The notes under the pieces are model-generated. The model made no database searches. It had not been told where the DNA came from and was given only the letters and a program-made list of their open reading frames with translations. Shown here one piece after another: positions 1 through 10,000 of a stretch of 64,000 bases of DNA (position 1 is its first letter; each line of letters begins with the position of its first letter). The DNA comes from Verrucomicrobiales bacterium (GTDB lineage: Bacteria > Verrucomicrobiota > Verrucomicrobiia > Verrucomicrobiales > DEV007), in the NCBI GenBank assembly GCA_012960505.1, contig DUBC01000048.1, positions 62,001 through 126,000 of the forward strand. The letters run 5' to 3'. Made by a program: the position numbers and the translations under genes.

Positions 1-1461
1 AACTTGTTGACGGAATTGATCCATCTTTTTCTGTGTATCCTTGTTGAAAGAAGCGACCTCTTTAGTCCTTTTGATGAGAGCCTCTGGGGTCTGTTCATTT
101 AACTTTTCCCATGCCTCGAGCCGAGGGTTATAAGAGCTCTCATTAGAGACTGTATCAATATCTGATCTAATCATGGACACGACAGAATCCCATATTTGTT
201 CTGCACTCATTCTTTGAAGCCTAGGACCTTGAAAGTAAAAGTTCTCACCTGAGTTCAATTCAAATGATTCAGATTCCCTGCTAAATGCATCAGCATTGTA
301 GAGAACGGCGTTGAATTTTATCATGTCATATTCCAAATCGATCATTAATTCCTCGAGATAAGCCATTAATTGAGCATCAACAGGTTTCGTAGAATTATCT
401 ATTTTATCAACAGGTTCATACAATCCCACCCCAAACACTTTTTTCCACATCCTGTTAACAATAGTTTTAGTGAATCTGGGATTCTCCGGAGAGGTCATCC
501 AATCAGCGTATACTTCTACTCTGCTATGACCGTTCTCCACTTCAATACTTTTGCCAAAGGGCGTTGCCGGAAATATCACTTCATTAGGTTTTGCATCATC
601 ATATTGATAGTCATCAGGAAGTTTGAGTGCGGCCTTAGTTTCCCTGACGATCGAGTTGCGAAAATTGTCAGTTAGACCCTGAAAAGCTCGCTGGAGTTGC
701 CGCGTCTTATTTTTTCTTATAGCATTAATCTTACCCTTATTGCCACGAGGCACCTTAAGTTCATTCTGTGCAATTTGAATAGCCTTGTCCATTGACTCGG
801 TTCGCCTAACTGATCTTACAGGTGTGCTAAAAGCAGCAAGTTGGTAATAGTCCATCTGACTCCAATCATCGAATGGATGGTCATGGCATTGAGCACATAC
901 GAGTTGTGTTCCAAGAAAAACTTGAGCAGTGGTAGCCAGATGATCAAGCTCCATACCGCGGTCACGAAGATAAAAACCAACGGCTCCATTCTCATCAATC
1001 ATCCCCTCTGCCGTAATTAAATCTCTCACAAAATTTCTGTAACTCTTATTCTCACGGATCGACTGTTTAATCCAATTAGCGTAAGCAATTCCGTTCGCCG
1101 GGCTCTGACCTTGCATCCTTGTATTGACTCTCAGTATGTCCGCCCACCAATTGTACTGGTGACTCACGTACCCTTCTGAACTAATGAGGTTATTAATAAG
1201 TTTCAGTTTCTTATCCTTTTCCTTTGAATTAATAAACCTAATGGTCTCGGACTCGGTCGGAATTCGGCCGACTATATTTAAATAGGCTCTCCTAACAAAG
1301 ACTGAATCATCAACTCTTGGATTCAGAGAAACCTTATTCTTATTGTGATAAGTGGAAATGAGTGAATCTATCCTCTTCGTATAAATCGATAAATCTTCAT
1401 TTGCATTAAGAAGAGAAAAGAACCAGAGATTAATTAAGAGTGTGTAGCAAATTATTTTCAA
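1..1461 (-). CDS. PSD1-type (DUF1549/DUF1553) secreted protein, 3' end beyond window
   Basis: The minus-strand frame stays open for 487 codons to the window edge, so the C terminus is missing. An in-frame TAG lies four codons before the TTG at 1461, which leaves TTG as the only reasonable start; AGAAG nearby can serve as ribosome binding site. The product opens with a hydrophobic signal-like stretch (KIICYTLLINLWFFSLLNA). It then shows PSD1 hallmarks: a RRAYLNIVGRIPTESE region, a haem-like CAQCHDHPFD motif in the DUF1549 part, and DUF1553 motifs such as NRMWKKVFG and GPRLQRMSAEQIWDS. It lies 23 nt after a DUF1501 gene on the same strand, the usual partner. These families are abundant in Planctomycetes and Verrucomicrobia and are thought to be exported, but their biochemistry is unresolved. 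The family call is firm; the function is unknown. Confidence 0.85.
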   Translation of the reverse strand, partial: MKIICYTLLINLWFFSLLNANEDLSIYTKRIDSLISTYHNKNKVSLNPRVDDSVFVRRAYLNIVGRIPTESETIRFINSKEKDKKLKLINNLISSEGYVSHQYNWWADILRVNTRMQGQSPANGIAYANWIKQSIRENKSYRNFVRDLITAEGMIDENGAVGFYLRDRGMELDHLATTAQVFLGTQLVCAQCHDHPFDDWSQMDYYQLAAFSTPVRSVRRTESMDKAIQIAQNELKVPRGNKGKINAIRKNKTRQLQRAFQGLTDNFRNSIVRETKAALKLPDDYQYDDAKPNEVIFPATPFGKSIEVENGHSRVEVYADWMTSPENPRFTKTIVNRMWKKVFGVGLYEPVDKIDNSTKPVDAQLMAYLEELMIDLEYDMIKFNAVLYNADAFSRESESFELNSGENFYFQGPRLQRMSAEQIWDSVVSMIRSDIDTVSNESSYNPRLEAWEKLNEQTPEALIKRTKEVASFNKDTQKKMDQFRQQV

Positions 1462-1484
1462 AGTAGCGGACTTCTAATTGAATA

Positions 1485-2783
1485 TTATGAGAACAGCTGC
1501 ATGACAGGATCACCATGGTTTGCCACGGTGAATGGACGAGCATTTTTCGTAAATAGTCGCTGGTCTAGGGGTAATCCACATCCATAAGCAATCGTCGCAT
1601 TAAAATCAGCTATTGTGACAGGGTCGTCCACAGGCTCGGTACCTTTGTTATCAGTTTTACCATGTACGTATCCACCCTTAACGCCCCCACCAGCGAGAAG
1701 CGCTGAGAATGCTTTAGGATAATGATCCCGACCAGCGTTCTGATTTATTTTTGGAGTTCTTCCAAACTCAGTAGTGAGAACAACGAGTGTTTCCTCAAGC
1801 ATACCACTGGCATGGAGATCATCCAACAAAGCGCTCAGTGCCTGATCAAGTATAGCAGCATTTGATTGGACTCTCTGAAAATTATCCTGATGAGTATCCC
1901 AACCTCCAAGCTGGACTTCAACGGATCGCACCCCAGATTCGCTCAAGCGGCGAGCCAAAAGACATCCTTGTCCAAAAGCATGTTCACCATAACGTTCTCT
2001 GAGCGATTGGTTTTCCTGAGATATATCAAAAACCTTGAGATCAGAGCTTTTCATAAGCGTAACAGCCTCCTCATATATGGCAGTATATGCATTGGCATTC
2101 TTATCCTTATACTTGGCATGGAATTTTTGATCGATGCGCTCAGAAAGTTTCCGTCTCCGCATGAATTCAGTGTCAGAGATTCCTGTAAAATGCTTACTGT
2201 TCTGAAGTCCCGCCTCTGGTTTTCCAATGATTAACGGCTGACAATTGACTCCAAAAAAACCAGCGCCAGCCTCTTTACTGCCACTCGCAATCGATACAAA
2301 TCCGGGCAACTGTTGATTTATTCGATCCTCGTATTTTAATAACCATGCTCCCATATGAGGATGTTTAATTGTCCCCCGCTTGGAATAATTGGTTTTCATT
2401 AAATACCTTGCCTGCTCATGAGCACCTGTTTTTGAATGTAATGAATTCACAACTGCAACCTTATCCATGTGCTTTGCAATGTTCGGCAAGTATTCACTGA
2501 CTCTTACTCCATCTGCACTCGTTCTAATTGAAGAAAGGTTACCTTTAATTTCAGATGGCGCCTCTGGCTTCGGGTCAAAAGTATCGAGATGCGACATTCC
2601 TCCAGCCATATATAGATAAATAACTTTTTTGGCCGGTTTTTTGCGGAATGGAATTTTCCGATCCTCGCCCCCTGCTCCAACCAAAACATTGGACAAAACA
2701 TTAACACCTAGAAAAGTTTTAGCCGCACTAGCCATGAAAGATCGGCGATCTAATGGATGTGGCAGTTCTTGCGAGAGGTTCAT
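1485..2783 (-). CDS. DUF1501 family Tat-exported protein (sulfatase-like fold)
   Basis: This 432-residue protein has an N-terminal twin-arginine signal (DRRSFMASAAKTFLGVN). DUF1501 motifs follow: MAGGMSHLDTFDPKP near residue 60, LGGWDTHQDNF, TTEFGRTPKIN and GRDHYPKAFSALLAGGGVKG. DUF1501 proteins resemble the alkaline phosphatase/sulfatase superfamily in fold, but no catalytic formylglycine motif is seen, so hydrolysis cannot be claimed. It is transcribed ahead of the PSD1 gene at 1-1461 and 141 nt after the sulfotransferase, on the same strand. A second DUF1501/PSD1 pair lies at 18222-21789. The pairing with PSD1 is the standard PVC arrangement. Whether it belongs to the same transcript as the PKS genes cannot be told from sequence; no clear terminator was found in the 141-nt gap. 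Confidence 0.9.
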   Translation of the reverse strand: MNLSQELPHPLDRRSFMASAAKTFLGVNVLSNVLVGAGGEDRKIPFRKKPAKKVIYLYMAGGMSHLDTFDPKPEAPSEIKGNLSSIRTSADGVRVSEYLPNIAKHMDKVAVVNSLHSKTGAHEQARYLMKTNYSKRGTIKHPHMGAWLLKYEDRINQQLPGFVSIASGSKEAGAGFFGVNCQPLIIGKPEAGLQNSKHFTGISDTEFMRRRKLSERIDQKFHAKYKDKNANAYTAIYEEAVTLMKSSDLKVFDISQENQSLRERYGEHAFGQGCLLARRLSESGVRSVEVQLGGWDTHQDNFQRVQSNAAILDQALSALLDDLHASGMLEETLVVLTTEFGRTPKINQNAGRDHYPKAFSALLAGGGVKGGYVHGKTDNKGTEPVDDPVTIADFNATIAYGCGLPLDQRLFTKNARPFTVANHGDPVMQLFS

Positions 2784-2924
2784 ATTGATAATAGTAAGGG
2801 CTAATGATTATTCTTGGATTATGTTTGATCAATTTTTTAGATCAAAACACTACCCACATAATATAACTCCAAATCATAAGGGATTCTTATATTTAAAATA
2901 GAATTTTTATGTGATAATTTGGCT

Positions 2925-4040
2925 CTAGTTGTCAGGATAATTATAATTCCAATGGTCCAAAGCGAAGCGCCATTGTTCCATTAATCTCTTCTTAATGTTA
3001 TCCGATAATTGATGTGTATTCTTCTGATATATTTTTTGATCTTCAATATATCGCTCAATCTTAATGACTGATTCTTTATTTACTTTAATCCCTAAGCCTT
3101 GGTAAATATCCTTAACAACTGTCATCGGATCAGAATCTAGATCCTCGTATCGAACTTCATGGTAATCTTGAGAAGGAATGTTCTGCCGCTCCTTCAAGTG
3201 AGCTTTCATTATTCTCTCATAAAAAGAAAATGTAAGCTCCTCATAATTGATAGATGCATTTCGATGCCATGAAAATGATGGCGTCATACGATTCCATAAT
3301 TTCATCATTGAAGGAAACACTTCAAAAGGATTACGAACGATATGGATAAACTTAGCATTCGGAAATATTTCTTTAAGCAAAGACATCCTGCTCGTGCAGG
3401 CAGGATTCTTATATAACATAGTCTTTCCATTATTAGCATAAGTCATTTTTTTGGTTAAATAAAGATATGCCGATTTGAGTGATTCCTTTTCCTGCTCACT
3501 CATGCATTTTAAAAAAACAGAGGAACTAAAGTACTCTTCAATCCTCCTAGGAAAATAAAGGCATTTTAAGAAAGAAACAGACCCCAATGCTGCCAATGCA
3601 AATTCTTCTTCTTGGGGAGTATCGGGACCAATAGCGACTTTATCCATACCGCGATTCTTTGGCATCATAATTTTCATTAATGCGCGAGCAGGACGCAACT
3701 TGCCTAGACAATCTAAAGGCATCAGAGACCTTGAAAAAGTAATGAAGGCGAACTGATCATCCTGACTTAACAAATTATGCAAGTGCGTCGTCCCGCTACG
3801 CCAGTGGCCAATTATAAATATTGGCCCATCTTTAATCTCTTGTGAGTTTATCGCATTCTTATGTCTTATTTTTTCAAAAAATACAGACGGAATTCGAAAT
3901 GTTACAGCCATAAGTGACAATAATCTCGATGGAAGAGAATAGAGAGTATAGGGCCAATTATTGAAATAGAGTTTCCAAAATTGGATGAACCCACATCCTC
4001 CGATAGGATGTAAAAGATCTGGAAATTTTCTCTTTGCCAT
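2925..4040 (-). CDS. PAPS-dependent sulfotransferase, coupled to the megasynthase
   Basis: This 371-residue cytosolic-type sulfotransferase belongs to the Sulfotransfer_3-like group. The 5'-phosphosulfate loop is visible as IIGHWRSGTTHLHNLL (about residues 76-91), and the 3'-phosphate-binding segment as FIHIVRNPFEVFPS (about 231-244). Both substrate-independent PAPS contacts are therefore intact. The start codon lies 3 nt after the megasynthase stop. An AAAGG ribosome binding site overlaps that stop, which indicates translational coupling. By family, it moves sulfate from PAPS to a hydroxyl or amine of a small molecule or lipid. By context, the acceptor is probably the PKS-NRPS product, for example a terminal or chain hydroxyl. 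The acceptor itself cannot be read from sequence. Confidence 0.9.
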   Translation of the reverse strand: MAKRKFPDLLHPIGGCGFIQFWKLYFNNWPYTLYSLPSRLLSLMAVTFRIPSVFFEKIRHKNAINSQEIKDGPIFIIGHWRSGTTHLHNLLSQDDQFAFITFSRSLMPLDCLGKLRPARALMKIMMPKNRGMDKVAIGPDTPQEEEFALAALGSVSFLKCLYFPRRIEEYFSSSVFLKCMSEQEKESLKSAYLYLTKKMTYANNGKTMLYKNPACTSRMSLLKEIFPNAKFIHIVRNPFEVFPSMMKLWNRMTPSFSWHRNASINYEELTFSFYERIMKAHLKERQNIPSQDYHEVRYEDLDSDPMTVVKDIYQGLGIKVNKESVIKIERYIEDQKIYQKNTHQLSDNIKKRLMEQWRFALDHWNYNYPDN

Positions 4041-4043
4041 AGG

Positions 4044-7000
4044 CTAACCTTTTATGTTGGTTGACTCAGAGCTGGACTGCCCACGAAATCTCTGAATGGC
4101 TTCATCAGTAATAAAATAACTCTGCATTTGCAAACGAGCTGAACCAAGGCCCAAATTATTAATGAATGCATAATGAGATAATGCTTCAGTGCCAGTGAAT
4201 TCACCCAGAGTAACACCCACTCCGGAATCCATTTCAGTGAAAATACTTGCTAAAATACAACCGGTCATCTCCCTAGAATCTCTCATAATAATAGATTGCA
4301 TTTTTTCAGGGTTAATAATTTCAAGCATCTCTTCCGCGGCCCTTGGAAGATAAATAATTTCTTCAATTTCTTGTCCCAATCGTAGCTGCCCTCCCGAAGT
4401 AAAGATCAAATCTCCTTTCTGTTCTGTTCTCCTTGCCGCATCAATGAGACTAAATGAACCAGGGAACGAATAATCAACGATCATGGTCCCTGAACGAACC
4501 TTTCCAATGTCAATTATATTGGGAACATTTGAAGCCGCTATAATCAGCTCGCTCTCATATATTTCGTCAGGAAGTTCACCGCGAGAAGAAAAAATATCAA
4601 TTTCTCCAACAAAACCACTGGCCAAGAGTCTATCCTGCAATTCTTCGAGCCGACCCTTTTGCCGATAAATATCTGACATAATAATTCCACGAGGATGAGG
4701 TAAAACATCCAACATTAGGTCAAGTGTACCCTTCCCGATCGAACCGAGACCAATAAAAGATACTCTAAGTTCAGATATATCACGGCCCGATCGAGCTAGG
4801 ATTCCCTCGATAGATTTTATGATTGTTGCGCAACGCGTTGCATTACCCGTAGTAATGATTGGCAAGTTAACTTCTTCGTCATTCTCCCTCATCCAATTAA
4901 TTACATCCAACCCATCCTTAGTTACTAATGGAAGAACTCCAGTCAGTGATGCTTTTCTCGCACCTAATTTTGCAGATAAACGCAATCCATCCATAATAAT
5001 TGAACTGATTGGATTAGAATCATTGTACAGATCAATCTCAAAAACCGGCAACATAATAAGCCCTATAGTCCCCCACTGAGTTCTATAGGAGTTAGTCAAT
5101 CTTGCCTTATTTCCAAACCAATTATTGATTAATTCCGCTTTACTCAAACCAGTTACCTCACTGAAGGATTCAGGTATGTAAGAAATAGCGACGGCATCAA
5201 TGTTGGGCAAAGATTCTAGTTTATCATGGTCAATAAATTGGAAAGAAAGGTATTCAGCATCCACTTCTTCTCCACTAGATAATGATTCAGAAACATTTTC
5301 CATGGATGCAGAGGAATCGACAAAATGCGCAAACTTCTCAATGCTTGGAAATCTGAAAAAAGCATCTAAAGAAATATCCTTTTCCAGAACATTAGAAACT
5401 CTAGAAACAATTTTTACTGCCATCAAAGAATCACCACCCATGTCAAAAAAGTTATCCTTGATACTTATCATAGGATTTTCAAAAGCATCGGAAAATATCT
5501 CAGCAAGCTTCGTCTCGGTAATTGTTTTTGGGGGAATGTACTTATGATCCAATCCAATGATCCCAGATTCAGGGGCAGGAAGTGCCTTGCGATCAATTTT
5601 TTGATTAGGCGTTAAAGGTAATGCTTTCAGATTAACAAAATATGCAGGCACCATCACGTTTGGTAATCGATCACGTAAATGTTCCTTAATACTAGCTAAT
5701 AATTCATCTGAAAGTTCTGATTCTATAACAAAATAAGCCACAAGAGCTTCTCCACCTGGTAAATCATCACGTTTAATAACCACAGCAGAACTCACTGCCT
5801 CGTGTTTCATTATCGTAAATTCTATCTCACCAAGCTCTATGCGAAACCCTCTCAGTTTTGTCTGAAAATCAATTCGGCCTAGACATTCCAGTGTCCCATC
5901 AGGGCGCCACCTACCCAAGTCACCAGTTCTATAAAGTCTTTGAGGGCCCTGATCAGAAATATCAACTTCAATGAAACGCTCATTCGTTAATTCTTCTTTC
6001 CGACGGTATCCCCTAGCAAGACCTGCCCCACCTATACAAATTTCACCAACAAAGGAAATCGGTTGAATATTATTTTTATCATCAAGTATATAAATCTTTG
6101 TATTGGATATAGGTTTCCCAATACTCAATTTCTCTTCACCCGAAAGGATTTTAGTACACGTGGACCAGACCGTTGTCTCGGTCGGCCCATATAGGTTCCA
6201 TACCTCATCAGCACTATTAACGAGAAAATCAGCGAGGTCTCTTGGCATCGCTTCACCTCCACATAAAATCTTGAGTCCGTTACGGCCCTCCCATCCACTT
6301 TCCATGAGAATCCTCCAAGTAGTTGGAGTCGCTTGCATAATTGTCACTGAATGTTCATTGAGCAATCTTGAGATCCTCCTCCCATCTCTGGCATCCTCTT
6401 TAGTGGCAATGACAACTTGAGCACCTGTAATTAGCGGCAAAAAAATCTCAAGTATTGAAATATCAAATGAAAGAGTCGTTAAAGCCAAGAGCCGATCCAG
6501 CCTAGTAATTCCCGGAGTTTGTCTCATTGACGTTAGAAAATTAACTGCTGCAGAATGGGAAATCTCTACCCCTTTTGGTTCACCAGTCGATCCTGAAGTA
6601 TAAATAACGTATGCTAAATTATCAGCATTAAATAGGGGAAGATCGGGTAACTCTATAATTTCAGGACATTCCTCGACTCGAAGAACGCTAGCAAAATCCG
6701 GAGGTGACAAATGATGCGTGTCTTCTGAAACAAAGAGCAGTTGAGACCCCGAATCTTTCAACATTTGCTGAATCCTATGACTAGGATAGTCAGGATCAAT
6801 CGGAAGATAATGCGCACCAGATTTCAGAACCCCCAACATAGTGACAATCATCAGAGCATTTCTTTCAACCATCAGGGCAACGGAGTCACCAGGCCCAATC
6901 CCCTGAGCGATCAGGGTTTCTGCCACATTATTAGCTGATCTTTCAAGTTCTTCATAAGTGATTTTTTGTTCACCAAAACGAACGGCAACTGCATCCGGAG

Positions 7001-10000
7001 TTTTTGATGCCTGTTCTTCAACGAGGTGATGAATGCCTTTATCTTTCGGATAATCAGCCTCAGTTGAATTCCATGAAGAAATGATTAGTTCTGATTCATC
7101 TTCACTCAACAATTCTATCTCAGAAATCTTAATGTCTGGATTTCTGGTTACATTTTCCAGTACAAGAGAAAAAGTTTTACTTAATTTTTGAATGGTTTCT
7201 GAGTCAAATAGATCACGATTATATTGCCAACAGCCGAATATTTGACCTCCACTTTCCTCAACGACAAGAGTAATTTCAAATTGCGCCTGGCGTAAATTAA
7301 GGTCAATGGTTTCCACGGTCATGTCTCCAACCGAAAATTGATGCCCCCCCTTCCCAATCAGGAAAACGGCGATACCTTGTTCATCAATGCCAGGCACGCG
7401 CTCCATGGCAAACGAGATTTGAAAAAGCGGTGATCTCGCCGGATCACGCGACATTTTCAAATCATTGATGATGTGCGAAAATGGGTAATCCTGATGCTCA
7501 ATAGCTCCATTCACGGATCCTGATGTTCGATCTAAAAATTCAATGAAGCTCGGGTCATCATGCGTACGACTTCGCAAAGGAACCATATTGACAAAATATC
7601 CAAGCATATCGCCGAGTTCCTTTTGATTTCGCCCAGCCACCGGACTACCAACCACAATATCATCCTGATCACAGTAACGATGAAATAATGCATTATATGC
7701 AGAAAGCATCGTAGTATAAATCGTCACGCTTTGGCTTTGAGCTAGTTCCAGAACTCTTGAAGCGAGATTGTCATCAAGGATGAAACTAAGTCTTCCTCCA
7801 TTAAATGTTTGAACGGCTGGGCGTGGATGATCAATCGGAAGATCAAGAGAACCAGACGCACCCTCAAGGAATGAAAGCCAATACTCAGAAGCTCGTTTTT
7901 TGTAAGGCCCTGAAAGATTATGCTGCTGCCACTTAACATAATCTTGATAACTGTATTCAATCGGGTCGAGATCAGGAACTTTTCCAGACTTAATCGAAAA
8001 ATAACTTTCAATTAAGTCATTCATCAACAAAGAAACGGACCATGCATCAGAAATGATGTGATGCATCGCCAGTAAAACAATATGCGAACCTTGATTGTTC
8101 CGAAAAAGTTCTAACCGAATAACAGGACCTTTTTCTAAGTCAAAAGGTAATTCAGCATGCCTTCCAATGAGTTCTTTGATTTGTTCCTCATTCATCCTTG
8201 ATGCATCATGTTCCCGAAAATCAATTGTCTTTCCATGCTCCATCCGTTGAATAGGCTCTCCATTAACCTGGTGGAACGTTGCACTCAGCATCGGGTGGCG
8301 TTCAAAGAGGGTTCTGAAAGCAGCTTCCATTGATCCAATATCAACAAGAGGAGTGAGTTTGGAACTGAAGACTAAATTATATGCGGCACTTTCAGGTGAA
8401 AGCTGATACAAAAACCACAAAGATTTTTGCCCCTCGGAGAGGGGAAATTCCACCAGTTCTTCACCAGTTCTTTCGAATACAGCTATATCACTTGATGACA
8501 AATTCCCAGTTGAAGATTTCTCTGAAAGATTTTCTTCTCCGGCAAGAATTTGCTCAAGAATGCTAGCCGCTAGCTCCTTTATGTTCGGACCGTTCAGGAC
8601 AGTCCCCATCGGTAAATTAATTCCAAGCTCAGATTCCATCCTATTCATAAGCTCAATTGCCATAAGAGAATCTAATCCAATATTGGTAAGCGCCGTGTCA
8701 CGATCAATTTTTGCAACATTAGTCCCAAATACACTTGCCACTTGGTCAGCAATAAAGTCTTCAAGTATTTGCAACCTTTCATTACCTTGAGCCGCGATGA
8801 CTTGAGGGCGGACAGATCCTCCTGATCCTCGCTCCAAAAATTTATGGACTACTTTACTATATAATGGAGCCGTTGAAAGCGCTGGACTCAGCTTAACTAG
8901 TTGAGCCCAATCAACTACAGAAGCAGCGACCTGAGCATTCGCTTTTGGAAGAAAAAGCGACATCACATACTGAGCATCTAACATCTTATATGGCTTCATT
9001 CCGAGTTTGTTTAGGTAAGCAGCAGTCTTCTGATTGCGCTCAACAAACCCAGCTTCAATCAATGCTCCCCAATTAATAGTTAACGACGGAAGTCCTCTAG
9101 CCTGGCGATAATGCGATAAGGCATCTAAAAATGCATTCCCTGCATTGTAATTAGCCTGTTTCACTGCACCAATAACTGTAGAGAAAGAAGAGAATTTAAT
9201 AAAATGGTCTAAATTAATATTTTGCGTCGCCTGATGCAAATTCCAAGCCCCTAACATTTTAGGGTAAAGAACTTTATTAAAACTTTCCTCATCCATGTCG
9301 CTGATGAACTGGTCATCGATGACCATTGCTCCATGAATTATACCTTTTAGCGGAGGAAGGTCTGAATCAATTTGAACCATAATCCGTTCCACATCTTGGA
9401 GCGAAGTAACGTCTGCTCTTAAATCTACAATCTCTTTACCTTTTAATCTTAAATACTCAATATCTTCCAAAATAGATTCATCCCTAGCGCCACTGCGGCT
9501 AACGAGGACCAGATGAGATGCTCCATTCTGGGTCATCCATTTGGCTAATTCAAAACCAAAACCACTCATGCCTCCCGTTATCAGATAGGTTACATCCGAT
9601 TTAAATAAGTGCCCTTCCTGAGTGCATGGAGAAATAGGAATAGAATCACAATCAAAGCTAAGTACATTCTTGCCAATGTGCTTTCCTTGAGCCATGTAAC
9701 GAAAGGCTTGAGCAGCTTCCGTTATAGGAAAAACAGTATGCTCTAAGGGAGAATATTCACCTGAATCAAAGCTCTTGGCTAGTGAGGTAAACATTTCTGC
9801 TACATAATCCGGCTTATCCTGCAAATGTTGTGCAAGATCGACAACAAAATAAGAAATATTGTTACGAAGTTGCTGAAGCCCAATCTTTGAGTCGTTATAA
9901 ACATCCACCTTCCCGATCTCAATAAAACGCCCAAAAGGTTTCAAGACTGAAAATGATTTTGGTATAAAATCCCCGGCGAGAGAATTAAGTACACAATCAA

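Noticed and set aside
2823-2848. Terminator between the sulfotransferase and DUF1501 genes
   Set aside because: The TTTGATC/GATCAAA pairing is weak with a large loop and no T-run on the minus strand.
4098-5255. Terminal domain as a standard NRPS thioester reductase or thioesterase
   Set aside because: No GxSxG thioesterase motif and no GATGFLG extended-SDR loop are present; the motif order fits AAR instead.
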